Below are positions 1-12,060 of a DNA stretch of 64,000 bases, piece after piece. The stretch's first letter is position 1, and each line of letters starts with the position of its first letter. Source of the stretch: Moringa oleifera (Eukaryota; Streptophyta; Magnoliopsida; Brassicales; Moringaceae); NCBI GenBank assembly GCA_021397835.1, contig JAJFZO010000724.1:2021001-2085000 (forward strand). The letters are read 5' to 3'. Both the position numbers and the translations under genes were made by a program. A model generated the notes under the pieces. The model made no database searches. It was not told the origin of the DNA and saw nothing but the letters and a program-made list of their open reading frames with translations.

Positions 1-792
1 TGTATCTATTGTCAAATTCTATATCCATGTTAGTTGAGTTTCTGTTATAATGCTGCATTGGGTAGTGCAGCAGGTTTACTTTTTAAGCTTCTAAATGTTC
101 AATCAAGACATTTTCATGGTGATATAATTGCAATTTTGAGTTTGTGAAGATTATTCCAAAGTTCGACACTTAGATTAGTGGAGGAATACCAGTACATTTG
201 GCTCATTCTATTTAGAAGCTTTCATACATTTTTACAGCTGATGATAATTTTTTCTCCAGTTTTTGCCTACCTAGTAGGAATTTGATCTTTGTATCTTTTG
301 TCAAATTCTATATCCATATCAGTTGAGTTTCTGTTATAATGCTGCATTGGGTAGTGCAGAAGGTTTACTTTTTAAGCTTCTGAATGTTCAATCAAGACAT
401 TTTCAGTGTGATATAATTGCAATTTTGAGTTTGTGAAGATTATCCAAAGTTCGACACTTAGATTAGTGGAGGAATACCAGTACCTTTGGCTCATTCTATT
501 TAGAAGCTTTCATGCATTTTTACAACTGATGATCATTTTGTCTCCAGTTTTTGCCCACCTAGTAGGATTCAAATTCTATATCCATGTCAGTTGAGTTTCT
601 GTTATAATGCTGCATTGGGTAGTGCAGCAGGTTTACTTTTTAACCTTCTGAATGTTCAATCAAGACATTTTCATGGTGATATAATTGCAATTTTGAGTTT
701 GTGAAGATTATTCCAACGTTCGACACTTAGATTAGTGGAGGAATACCAGTACATTTGGCTCATTCTATTTAGAAGCTTTCATACTTTTTTAC
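1..792. repeat. 289-bp tandem repeat, about 2.7 copies
   Basis: Copy 1 covers 1-289 and copy 2 starts at 290. Copy 3 starts near 569 after loss of about 21 bp at the junction and stops near 792. The copies share landmark words such as GTTCGACACTTAGATTAG and AGAAGCTTTCAT and differ by scattered substitutions and small indels. The array may continue left of the window. No convincing reading frame runs through it. It lies upstream of the UBC22-like gene and could be in its leader intron or promoter, or in the 3' part of a gene further left. Confidence 0.9.
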
Positions 793-2046
793 TGTAGCAC
801 AGAGTGTTTTTGCTTTCCTTGCTTTCTTGGGACAGAATGCATGCGTAAGTGGTTTGAAACTTTATCATATGATTTCTAAGATTTCATGCTTCATGAAACT
901 TAAGTATAACGATCATTGCTTATATTTGTGTCATGTGTGCATGAATGAGGCACAGGAATCTGAGTTATGAGAAGTTGGTCTTACAATGTAAATATGGATC
1001 ACTGCTTATGTGAATCTAAGCTTTGACTGTATGAGTTCTGTCTATTTTGCGTTGGTGGAATATGGATCTTGGCACTTGGAAATTTTGAAGACAGAAATTT
1101 TAATGGCTCTGGAAACTTACTGGTCCCAAGTTCAAACTGATTTATGTTAGCATTTATTATCAAACAAAATAAAAGAATGTGTATGTTGCATGATGATGGT
1201 GAATTATAGTTAGATGACTTAGCATAGTAGTTGCAGATGCTAAAACTGATAATGTAATGCATTCTACATAGAGTTTTCCGTCACCTAGCTGTTCAAAGAA
1301 TAAATTTTGTGGAAAGAAGTGATTTTGGGGCATCAAATGGGATTTGTTTAACTTGGAAAATTTTGTGATCTCCTACACGCACTTGGTGTGTACTATGGTT
1401 TTGAATTTAAAATATCTCCAGTTTCCTACATAACTATCTAACAAACATTGCATTTGAGGGTTTTGGATTTAAAATATCTACAGTTTCCTACATAACTATC
1501 TTACAAACATTGCATTTTTACTAGTCACAACTACTTATTTTGTAAACTCCTGAAAATTGGGCAGGACCTTCGTTTTCTTTTTTCTTTTCTTTTTTCCGTC
1601 TCTTAAAGTTTTACTAAAGCTTATTTTCTTATCTTTCTTATGGGGATTAGGTTCTCCTAGGATTTTTCTCATTATTATTAATAATAAGTTTGTATGAACT
1701 CCAACATGGACTAATAGTTGATCTATTAAGAATCATAGTGTGCTTTGGTTTTTAGTATTGACTTTTGGAGGTCTATAAGTATGTAATCCTACATGGGCTT
1801 ATGAACTCAAGTAATAAGTTCTGGAGGTACGGAGAAGAAAGTTCTCTTTCCCATCACATTAGTGCATATCCAGAGCACAGCATTCATCAATTATTTTGAT
1901 ATCCATTTTCTTCTTCCTTTGGCTCTCTAATTCTCTCATAATTTCTTTATTTTGCTGCTTGTATCCTTTGTCCGCTCACATGACGGAATTACTAACAATA
2001 TATGTCCTTTTTTGTCTGAAAATGAAATCTTGGTATATATTTTCAG
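793..2046. other. non-coding stretch upstream of the UBC22-like gene
   Basis: AT-rich sequence without a supported reading frame. It contains a 62-bp direct duplication (copies at about 1397-1455 and 1459-1517, sharing CAGTTTCCTACATAACTATC). Acceptor-like sites ending at 2046 (TTTTCAG) and about 2126 (TTCTGCAG) suggest that non-coding 5' exons of the next gene begin here. Confidence 0.5.
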
Positions 2047-2181
2047 GTGCTTTTGGTATTGGTTCTATCATTTTTATTGCTCTAACATCAGACATTGGAG
2101 AAGATTTTCGCACATCCTTTTCTGCAGTTCTGATTTCATATCAGTCGAGGAAAAGAAATTTCAAGGATCATACTTGTGGCC

Positions 2182-4326
2182 ATGGTAATTCTACCTTTAT
2201 TCAACTGTTTATATCCAGTGCCTAAGACCACAAATTTTGGATAAAAATATCCTCACATAACTAGTGTAATGGTAAAGGATAGCTGTCAAGCTGTCAACAC
2301 TTGGAACTTTATGAAAAAGACATTAAGTTATTAGCTGTAAAAGTGAAACAAATTGACTTTGTTTGTTTTGCAATTGGCTCTAGGATTTCCGTTATGCATG
2401 TCAGGTTCATTATATAAAGTAAATAATCACAAGCATTGTATATTGCACAAGATATGATATGCCTTTTGCTGCATACTGAGTTCATTGCATTTGTGACATG
2501 AGTCAGTACATGAAGCTGGTAATCCATTCAATTGTAGTTTCTGTTTATTCTGCCTTGCTTCTTTTGGTTTTGTCTTAATCTCCTTTCTTTTGCTAGGTGA
2601 ATCATTTCTCTTTTCCGGTTCTGATCTTTTGGAATTCTAACCTTTTTATTTTTTCATCAACTTATCTTCGTAGGCAACTAATGAAAACCTTCCACCTAAT
2701 GTAATAAAGCAACTTGCAAAAGAATTGAAAAATCTTGATGAATCCCCCCCTGAGGGCATTAAAGTTGGAGTAAATGACGATGATTTTTCAATTATATATG
2801 CTGATATTGAAGGCCCAGGTATGCCATTTTGTCCATCAAAAACTCTTTTTGAGACGTATGGTAAATTATAAAACTGAAGAAAGACTTTTTGACCTTGCCC
2901 ATGCAGCTGGGACCCCTTATGAGAATGGTGTTTTCCGGATGAAGTTATTATTGTCTCATGACTTTCCACATTCCCCTCCAAAAGGTTTGCTGATTCACAT
3001 GGTTAGATCAATTTTGAAGCAGACTTCTCTATATAAAAATAAATGCATATTGTTGGTCTGCCTTCTGGTCTCTATGTAGCTGAACACTTCTATATATGAC
3101 AGTCCACATTTAAGTATGCAGTTGTCATTTCTGAGGCCTCTATGTGCCATACTGCATGCTTGTGATCTTCTGAACATGGTGTTGTAGGCTACTTCCTGAC
3201 AAAGATTTTCCATCCTAACATTGCAAACAATGGTGAGATTTGTGTCAATACACTGAAAAAGGATTGGAACCCCAGTCTTGGATTACGACATGTTCTAACT
3301 GTGAGTTCAAATGGCATTGCAGTATTGATTCAATACCAATGTATATTTTCTGATCGGGTGATATCTGCTTTACTACACTGATTTTGTGCAATTTTAGCGT
3401 GAGAATTTTGAGTTTGTGATCAATTCTTTCCTTGACTGCGAGCTTTGTGTTCACAGGTAGTTAGATGTTTATTGATTGAGCCATTCCCAGAGTCCGCTTT
3501 AAATGAACAGGCTGGCAAGATGCTGCTTGAAAATTATGATGAATATGCCAGACATGCTAGGTGAGCTGTCTCATTTCCTGCTTAATGTTGTGGTGTATGA
3601 TGGGAACATTGCTTAACCTAGAAGAGAAAGTGAAGACTAACCCTTGACCAATAATGGCTTTTGGTTTACTATACTATACATAGGGCACCTTGCGAGGAAC
3701 TTCTGTTATATTTCTGGAGTAGATATAGATACCAAGTTTTTCGGGGCTGGTAGGGTGTAGTCATAGTTATTCTGGTTTGCCAATTTTTTGGCCCTCATTG
3801 CTTGAATTTTCAGCTCCTAGTTATATTAATTGGCTGTGCTTCTAATGCTCTTCGATTTGCCCCATTTGCTGTGTTCCTGAAATGGTTCCTGACAAATTGG
3901 TAATGCCTTTGTAGATGCATTATTATAATTGAACAATACATTAGCTACTCAGGTGACACATATGGCTGCTACTTTGTATGCAGGCTATACACTGGAATTC
4001 ATGCCAAGCCAAAACCAAAGTTTAAGACAGGACCGATTTCTGAGTCAACTACGGCACTAAATGTCGACCAAACTAACTCCTCAGTTGATCTGAAGAATTC
4101 TGTGATACCTGGTGCTGAATTACCTTTGCCATCTGTTTTGGCCCCTTCTACAGCAGCCGCCAAGGGCACAAATAGTCAGGACCAAACTGTAGTTCCAACA
4201 GCCAATAGTGGATCTGCAGCAGTGGCAGCACAAGCAGTAACTGCACAGAAGGAATTTGGGGTGGCAAAAGTTCAAGCAGACAAGAAGAAAATGGATGCTA
4301 GAAAGAAAAGTCTGAAGAGATTATGA
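2182..4326 (+). CDS. UBC22: ubiquitin-conjugating enzyme E2, UBC22 type (plant UBE2S relative)
   Basis: Six coding exons are inferred: 2182-2184 (the ATG alone), 2674-2818, 2907-2984, 3188-3300, 3457-3560 and 3984-4326. They join to 786 nt and 261 aa, close to the length I recall for Arabidopsis UBC22. The protein opens [10 protein letters not shown] and has a complete UBC fold, with HPN at residues 84-86 and the catalytic Cys at 94 in GEICVNTL. The C-terminal extension ends in a Lys-rich tail ([14 protein letters not shown]), the position where UBE2S-class enzymes carry their anaphase-promoting-complex binding tail. Family knowledge: E2s of this class accept ubiquitin from E1 and extend chains, with K11 linkage reported for the class; they act in nucleus and cytosol. 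The start was chosen because the conserved second residue Ala is the first codon after an acceptor at 2671-2673, and an ATG abuts a GTAATT donor at 2185. All introns are GT-AG and the frame is intact. Confidence 0.93.
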
Positions 4327-6158
4327 AGCTACAATGGGAAATAATTGAACAGCTATTGTGAATGTATGCTAACTTTTGTTTTGATTGAGATGGGGAGGAA
4401 AAGAGGAAGGTGCAGTCAGAGACATGGATTCTTCAGTTATGGGAAGTGATGAATTAAATTTGACCTCTGTTTCATTTGCATTGGAAACATCATCAGTTTT
4501 CATGTGCTATTTTTCTTTCATAAAGAGTGAAGGGCGGGAAGGGGCCAGCAGTTAGTCCCCTCCACAAAAATATCCCACTTGTGGGGAAACAAGCATGAAC
4601 AGAGTCTGCACCTTGATCTCTGAAGGTAGGTTGACTTGGCGCCTAGATCTCTAAAGGAATGTTGACTCGGCACCTTGATCCAGCGTGGCCTACCGATTAA
4701 GTGCCTTAGACTTGTTTCCCTTGGATTAATTAGAGTTTTGAGTCCTTCCCTTTGATAAAACTCAGAACCTGCAATAATGTCATCATCCTTCACCCGTTCT
4801 TCACTGACAGTTCTCTTAGCCCCTAAAGTCATTATCTATCTAGGACATGTCACAAGAATGATCTCGTACATATTTCTCCTCATAAAATGTGCTCTCAGTA
4901 GCCCATTCTCGTTGAATTAGCTATAATTGCCCAATGAGGCTCCTTATGAACGAAACGACATTTCTTCTGCAGCTCTTAGAAAATTACTTTAAAGCATCAT
5001 GAAATATCTCTTTGATCGGAGCAACTTACCCACTTTTGAACTTGGGTAATCTATGAACGGGTTGACTCACTTCACCACCTTCTCACTTCCAATATACAAA
5101 CCCCTATGTTCTGGTCGCCAACAACTTCCCAGTGCTTCTACGCTCTTGGAGTTGGTTGGCCTTGCAACATTAAGGTCCTTCTTTGAGACAAGATAATACG
5201 TACAAAATCAACTCTGTTGAATCTGCCTTCCCTGCATTAATCAAAGATTCTCTTCGCTTCTTTGTCTGACTGGGCATCAAGTATCACTGTAATAACACGA
5301 TCAAAATCCTCACAAAAATCAACTATGTCAGAATAGTAAATCAACCCTTTGTCTGCTTCATGACTTTCACTACAGTATATAAGTATTTTCATAATGTATT
5401 ATTACGGTGTTTATGGAAAATGGTATAGAGCTCAGGGCAAATGTAAACATGAAGTGTATGTCTTCCCAACTTAGAGGGCAAAATCGTCTTTTCGATATGA
5501 GAAATACACCTAGTATAGGTATATTCCTTAGATTTCATGTAACCTAGCTGTCTACCCCGTCTAAATGTTCTGAATTAGTAGGAAGATATTCACAGAGGTC
5601 CTGTATAAAGTCAATTAAGGAATTTATATTGCCATTGTTAAATGTTTTTGCAAATATTTGTACGACTAAAAGCTTCAATGAAAGATAAAATTTAATTATA
5701 TTAATTTTTTTAATTATGTAGAAAATCAAACTTAACTGAAAATCTTTTTGCCTTTCAGTAAATAAATCAGAAAAACAATTAAAAAAAGGGGAAGCTGAGA
5801 CCCAGACATAAGGAATCGTATCTAGGGCTCTAAAATATTCAGCAGGCTTGTGGCGAGAAATTGGACTACAGAATGGAACTTTCTCTGTCTCTCTCCAACT
5901 CTTTCTTACTACTTTATTAATGTGCTTTTCTTCTAAAATATATAAAATAACAAGCTAAATTGGAAAAAAAAAAAAAGAAAAATAAAAGAGTCATCCTATT
6001 GGACAGAGACCCAACTGGGGAAGACGACGTTAGAAAAAGCAGCTGGGTCGCAGTCTCACAGAGACCGTTCGGATTATGTAAAGAGTTGTCTACACAGTGT
6101 GCGCCAGCAGGATAAAGAGAGGGACACACCAAGGGAAATTTGAGCTGCACAGACAGTA
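4327..6158. other. intergenic stretch with decayed reverse-strand coding-like sequence
   Basis: The first part should be the 3' UTR of the UBC22-like gene. Between about 4520 and 5400 the minus strand reads in short coding-like blocks broken by stops (a 104-codon block at 4518-4832, and one near 5250-5390 containing the word YYSDIVDFCEDFDRV). I do not recognise the product, so it may be a relic of a gene or retroelement. From 5800 to 6158 the sequence is the pyrimidine- and A-rich leader and promoter of the next gene. Confidence 0.35.
4613..4690. repeat. short minisatellite, unit about 31 bp, 2.5 copies
   Basis: The words GATCTCTGAAGGTAGGTTGAC and GATCTCTAAAGGAATGTTGAC, each followed by a variant of TTGGCGCC or TCGGCACC, recur at about 31-bp spacing. 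The block lies inside the decayed minus-strand region downstream of the UBC22-like gene. Confidence 0.6.
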
Positions 6159-9100
6159 ATGGAAGGTATATTCCCTTTCTCCTTCTTTCTCTCTCGAAAA
6201 CCCTAAAGTTCCTTTCTCAGTCTTGCTTTTGACCCATTTTTACCTCGCCGTGGAACTGGGTTGATTCCCGGATTTCTATTTGATTTTGCGAAATTCCTCT
6301 CCCCTTACCCTTCTAGCTATAAGTTCATCTTTCCTTTGCTATTTTGAGTCATGTGGTTAGTGATTTTTGAAACTTAAATCCGAGATTCTCCTGCGTCCTA
6401 TACTTGTACGTGTAGACCTTGTTTGTGAGATTACGATATCATTTCTTTTTCTCTGTATCTGGTGCAATTAATTTACTGCATGATGTAATTTGTTTTTGAT
6501 CTTCAATTTTGGATAAACTTCCTATTTGGGCATTTCATGAGGCAGAGAAACCATATCACATGTAGTAAGGAATTTAAGGCGGCATTTATATCCAGATAGT
6601 TTCTCCCTCTCTTATATATTACTTTGTGTAACCATTAAAATATAGTGAAGTCATAGGTGGTTCATTGAAATGTGATGATGATAGTTATGCTTAAAAGTCA
6701 GTGTATGTGATGAATAGCTTTGAAGAGGTGGGTTTGGCTATGGTGGAAAATGGCAGCTGTAGCCAACTTCATAATTGTGTTTTTAAAGTGGTTGGTTCAT
6801 CTTTTATTGCTTGTAGCAAGATTATTACACCCTAGCTATAACACTACCTACATGCACATGTTTTTAGTTTCTGCTGGTGTGCCTTTCAAATCTTTTGCTT
6901 GCTTGCCTATCTCTTAAGCTGGAACAGTACCTTCTCATGCAATTATGTGTCTGTGAATTGGGAATGGGTTGATTATCCACAGGGGTTTATTTTGTGCTGC
7001 ATATTGGAAACTTCTAATCTGAAGATGTAATAAGGTACTTGAAAACTAAAATCTGTAATAATAATATCTGGCTGCAGAGAATCTATATAACTTTTTATTT
7101 ATGTCACATAAGAGGAGTAAGATATAGTTGAAAATTACAGGTCTGTAATAATAATTCTTAGCTACTGAGAGTAAGAGAGTATCAAAATATCTGGTTATTC
7201 ACTACAGATAAAGAATGGCAATTGATTATGCGGGAAAAACATGAAGTTGAGGAATAGCAATTTCACTGGAGTTGAAGGTGTGAAAAGGAGACTTAAATTT
7301 CACAGTAAATGATTAAAAGGATAGTCTGAAACTCTATTGAAGGTTTGACTTTTAGACTGTGGGGCATTGGAGCAAAAGAGACTATGTAGCATGCATAACT
7401 AATCTGCGTGTAAGACTTTGAGTCAATATGAAGAGAAACGTGTATGGTTGGTTTTTATTCGGTTAAACTTTTGGATGTTCAAGTCATGTCTTGAGTTTTC
7501 TTGAGTTGAGCCTCATTAATCAAGGGAAAGTCTGAAGTTTTAGAAATCCTAGACATGTTAGGATAACTAAAGGAAAATCAATTGTTTGTATGAACTTGTA
7601 CGGTTGGATTTTCTTTTAGCCCAGTTCTTACTTAAACTTTCTCTGATTGCTTTGCTTGTTCATTCACTTCCTTAACTATTTTCACCAAGGAACTCCTTTA
7701 AACAAAACCAAACTGTTTGACTTTCTTTTCTAGCACTCTGATCCGATTTTATCAAGCTCAATATTTATCACTATCAAACAATAAACCTTAATCACCCAAT
7801 TGCAGAAGTTGCAATTAATGAGGCAAACCTTTCACAGTCCTGGTCTCTCTCACTGTTCATCTAGTAGTACCGTGCTTTGTTCTTACAGCTTCAACACTTG
7901 AAATCAGATCCTTTCCTAACCTCTTCTGAACCTATTCCATACATGCCTGAAAGATCTGTCGCATCCATGCTACCCCAAGAGTCCTTTATCCTATTCTTTA
8001 TGCGAAGGTGATCTTTATAGCTCATAATATTCTTGTCCCAGGATTTGAAAATACTGAATTTTATATCTTTCTATATGCTGGCCCATCATAAACAACTCTT
8101 TGTTAATCATTAATGCTCTGTAAGTACCGTTGGCAGTGGTCACCATTGTCAATAGCCAGCTACTGCTGGAAGTACCCCTCTATCATTGCCGCAAATACCA
8201 CTCACCTGCACAACTTAACTCCCATTGTTGCACCAAGCTTGATCACCCAAACCTCCATTTGTGCTACTGACACTACCACCAAGGCTCCATTAGTAACACT
8301 TCAACCACCACTTTCTGTTATTAACCATACTGCTGAAGCATCACTACTACCACCATAAATTTAGCTAGTGCATCTATTGTTAGCTGTGTCCAGTGAAATT
8401 GATTTTCTCCACCAGACATAGCTTACAAGTTTTTTCTGGTACTTTGAAATTTTAAAATTTGTGATTAGTGAACAGGTGGCAGAGAAAAATAAAGAACACA
8501 TGGAAACATATTGCTGTTCCATTTTTTATTACAATTAGAAAAATGAAAACAGCCTCAAAAAAGTGGCATAATAAGTCATCCAATTTATCCATTTGTATTT
8601 GCATCATTTATGCTTTGTGTATTTTACTATTGGCTGTCTATGTTTTTCGCTTGACTTGGTCTAATTTTGTCACTCTTTGCTCATTGGGTTGACATTCAAT
8701 TGCATAAATGTACATTTTTTCAACTGTCTGACTGACCAATCAAGATTTAAATGCTTCATATTTGACAGGGGGATCCCCAGACCTGGAATCAGTGGGGTCT
8801 GGGACTAAAAGGTCCAGTGTTTCATCTGGAAGTAGGTCTCGTAATTGCAAGGATTTTCTTCATCGGTTTGTTGACAGTGAAATTCTGACTGCAAAACTTG
8901 AAGATTGGTTTGAATCAATATCAGAAAAGTCAGCAAAGAAAAAGCCAGCCTTTGATGTCCCGTTTGAGTTGATAGAGCTTCAAAAGTTTGACTATGCACT
9001 AGAAGGGGTTTCATTTCAGCAACTGGTTCGGATGCCTAATGCCATTTATGCTTCAACATCTGATGCGGTTGAAGCAACTGCTTACCTTGCTATTGAAGAT

Positions 9101-10858
9101 TTTTTACATGCAAGTGTGAAGGGCTTATGGGAGACATTTTGGAGTCAGGATGAGCTCATGCCTTTCTCTGTTGCCTGTCTATTTGATGCGAACTTAAAGT
9201 TCTACCAGGCTGAGAAGGCAATTGCTAATGGGAAGCTGGGAGGTCTTTCTGCCACAGGATTATTGCTTAAGAATCCTAGACATCCACATGGAAAATGGGA
9301 CCATATACTTGAACTGGCTCTTCTGAGGCCTGATGTAGGAAGCTTTGCAGTAGATAGTGACCGACCACCTTCTTTATCTATTCTTGGTGAGGCGCTCTTC
9401 TATGCTTTGCGCATCCTCTTATCAAGAACCTTGAGCAGATTGAATTTTTCTCACAGTTCAAATTCTGTCTTTGTTCTTCTTGTTGATTCTCAATATGGTG
9501 GTGTCGTAAAAGTTGAAGGAGATGTAAATAAATTGGAGTTTGATGTGAATAACGTTTACGACTGTGCAGCTGAGTGGATAAAGAAGCATTCTAGAATTGC
9601 AGTCTCTCCAATTGACAGAATCTGGAATAAACTTGGAAATGCTAACTGGGGAGATATTGGTGCCTTACAGATACTTTTTGCCACCTTCCATTCTATTATG
9701 CAATACGCTGGAATGCCTAGGCACTCAATTGAAGACTTAGCTGCTGAGCATAGTTCTCGCCTTCAAACAAGAAGAATGGAGAGACACTTAGGGGATGCTA
9801 GAGTGAATGGAAATGGCCTGTTTAGGTTCCAACAGGGCAGTGTTTCTCCTGAAATTGTTGAAGTTCTGGATGATTCAATCAAAATTGGGCCTGAAGCAGT
9901 AATGAAGTTAGAAGTGGGATCTGTGCTTTGGTTGGAAGATTCAAACTGGCAAAAAGGTTATCAGATTAATGAAGTTCTTAGCAATGGTCTGCTTCCGTAT
10001 TATATTGCTTCACCTGTGGAAGACCCAGGAAAGTCTTTATTTCTGTATGTTGGTTCTCATCCTTCACAGCTTGAGCCGGCATGGGAAGATATGAATTTAT
10101 GGTACCAGGTCCAGAGGCAGACTAAAATATTGACAATCATGAAACAGAAAGGCCTGTCTAGCAAATATTTGCCTCAGTTGAGTGCATCTGGCCGGATTAT
10201 CCACCCTGGTCAGTGTCAGAGACCTAGTTCAGGTGGAAACTGTGATCATCCTTGGTGTGGCACCCCAATTCTTGTGACCAGCCCAGTTGGTGAAACAGTC
10301 GCTGATATGGTAAATGGAGGTCGATTTGGTATGGACGAGGCTATTAGGTGTTGCCATGATTGCTTATCTGCACTTTCCGCAGCTTCTTCTGCTGGCATTC
10401 GGCATGGAGATATCCGGCCTGAGAATGTGATTTTTGTAACCTCTGGCGTAAGGCATCCTTATTTTGTCCTTATTGGCTGGGGGCATGCTATCCTTGAAGA
10501 CAGGGACCGCCCAGCTATGACACTTCACTTCTCATCGACTTATGCTCTGCAAGAGGGAAAGTTATGCTCAGCTTCTGATGCTGAGAGCCTTGTTTATATG
10601 CTTTATTTTTCCTGCCGGGGGGCTATGCCTGATCTGGATTCAGTTGAGGGTGCGCTGCAGTGGAGAGAAACCTCTTGGTCTAGGAGATTGATCCAACAAA
10701 AGCTAGGTGATGTGTCAACTGTTTTGAAGGCATTTGCTGATTATGTTGATAGTCTGTGTGGTACACCATATCCTATGGATTATGACATATGGTTAAGAAG
10801 GTTGAAAAGAAGCATTCAAGAGGAAGACTATGGAAAGGAAATTGACACATCAGGCTAA
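6159..10858 (+). CDS. plant kinase-fold protein, probable pseudokinase
   Basis: Two coding exons: 6159-6165 (ATG GAA G, then GTATAT) and 8769-10858 after acceptor TTGACAG, giving 698 aa opening MEGGSPDLESVGSG. I recall this opening as conserved in an uncharacterised plant protein kinase-like family, which fixes the tiny first exon. Residues 1-330 are an acidic and hydrophobic domain I cannot name (landmark FDYALEGVSFQQLVRMPNA). The C-terminal third resembles the C-lobe of a protein kinase, with a catalytic-loop motif HGDIRPEN at 548-555, where the usual HRD Arg is Gly. Where DFG is expected (572-576) the sequence reads GWGHA, so the Mg-binding Asp is absent, and I see no Gly-rich loop. I infer a pseudokinase or highly divergent kinase. 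The frame is open throughout. Cellular role is unknown. Confidence 0.85.
6166..8768 (+). other. 2.6-kb first intron of the kinase-like gene
   Basis: It starts GTATAT and ends TTTGACAG. Most is AT-rich. A C- and CA-rich patch at about 8110-8360 reads openly for 81 codons rich in Thr, Pro and His. I do not regard it as an exon: it lacks matching splice sites and the exon 1 to exon 2 join already restores the expected N-terminus. The block from about 7640 to 8400 may be an old insertion of unknown type. Confidence 0.6.
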
Positions 10859-12060
10859 GGGTTTCTCCATTGGCAAATGCAGCGAAGATGTTCGGATCAC
10901 CTAAATTATTATCATGTGGTGAATGGAACAATATGAATGGTGGAAATTGGTAATCTCTAATGCTAAGTCGGTTGTTTTACTCATTGGATTAATCTGTAGT
11001 CTGAATTCCCAAGGACATAATGGCAATTGACTTTGATCATGATTTGATTGCTTGGAGCAGCTCAGATATGGTAATTCCTTTTTGATTACTCTTTAGGCTG
11101 TTCATTTTGTCTTTGCAAAATCTGATCAGTTGGGCGTGCTTTCAAGCTCTTCTAGGAAATGCTCCATTTATGGTGAGTTCCTGGACTGGGATTTGGAGAA
11201 TTCCGTGGATATGCTTGCATGCAGTCAGCGCATTCTGTGGAGGATATATATATAAAAGTTTTCTTGTGGCTTTTGTAATGAGTTTCTTGATTCAGTGCTG
11301 TCTTCATTGTATGATTCCTTTGTAAAGATAAGAGCCTTCGTGGATAGGTCTCTGATCGAGGACTTGAGTATTGGTGGCCAAGGTGGCATCATGTTGTGTA
11401 AAGGGGTTTTTGCCGGTGTATATGGGTTTCTCATTTTCTAAATGCAATGCTCTTTTTACTAGGCTTTCTTTTAGAGAAGTTGATGCACAAGCTCCCTTGT
11501 TTCAGGGAGCATCAAACTTAATACGCTTTTCTTGTTCCTGCAGCCGGAGACTAAGAATTCTTGAGTTTCTTGATCTTGTTGGGGAGACTTAAAACCCAAT
11601 TGATAAGAGGATTTGTTGTAGCTCATGGTAACAAACAGCTTATTTGGATTATGGAAGATATGTGAAATGATGATTGACTATGGATTCACTTACAGAAAGC
11701 TAACTTGAAAACTTGGTAGGATCAAGTTGGATCCTGTAGAGTTGACTGTGGCAGGGTGGCTCCTGTATAACGTCAGGTTGGAAAGTTGGGAGTGTTTATG
11801 CCTTTCCCTTCCTTCTCTTAATTATTCCTTACAGAATATTTTTGACAACAAGAGTGACAATGGAAGGCAGCCCCACAGGTGGGTTACGACGAATATTTGA
11901 TTGGTCCAACTGCAGCCCATCCTCCTTCCCAATTCAGGTGACGTTCGATGAGATCTGATGGGGGTGTCAAGTATTTTAGTAAAGCTCTTAAAAGATCAGA
12001 GTCACCCAGAAGCACAGTTCAACATGATATGAAGTTCACACAAGTCCAAAGATTGGGCAA
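10859..12060 (+). other. 3' UTR and downstream flank of the kinase-like gene
   Basis: Base composition stays less AT-rich than the spacer for about 1.2 kb after the stop, as expected for a transcribed UTR. Short open stretches (11107-11325, 11371-11592) lack recognisable motifs. The poly(T) run at about 12068-12084 marks the change to extreme AT-richness. Confidence 0.45.

Noticed and set aside
8110..8360. Open frame rich in Thr, Pro and His in the first intron of the kinase-like gene
   Set aside because: No matching splice sites in the right phase, and the direct join 6165-8769 already gives the conserved N-terminus.
11107..11592. Two short plus-strand frames after the kinase-like gene
   Set aside because: They lie in the likely 3' UTR and have no motif or conserved start context.
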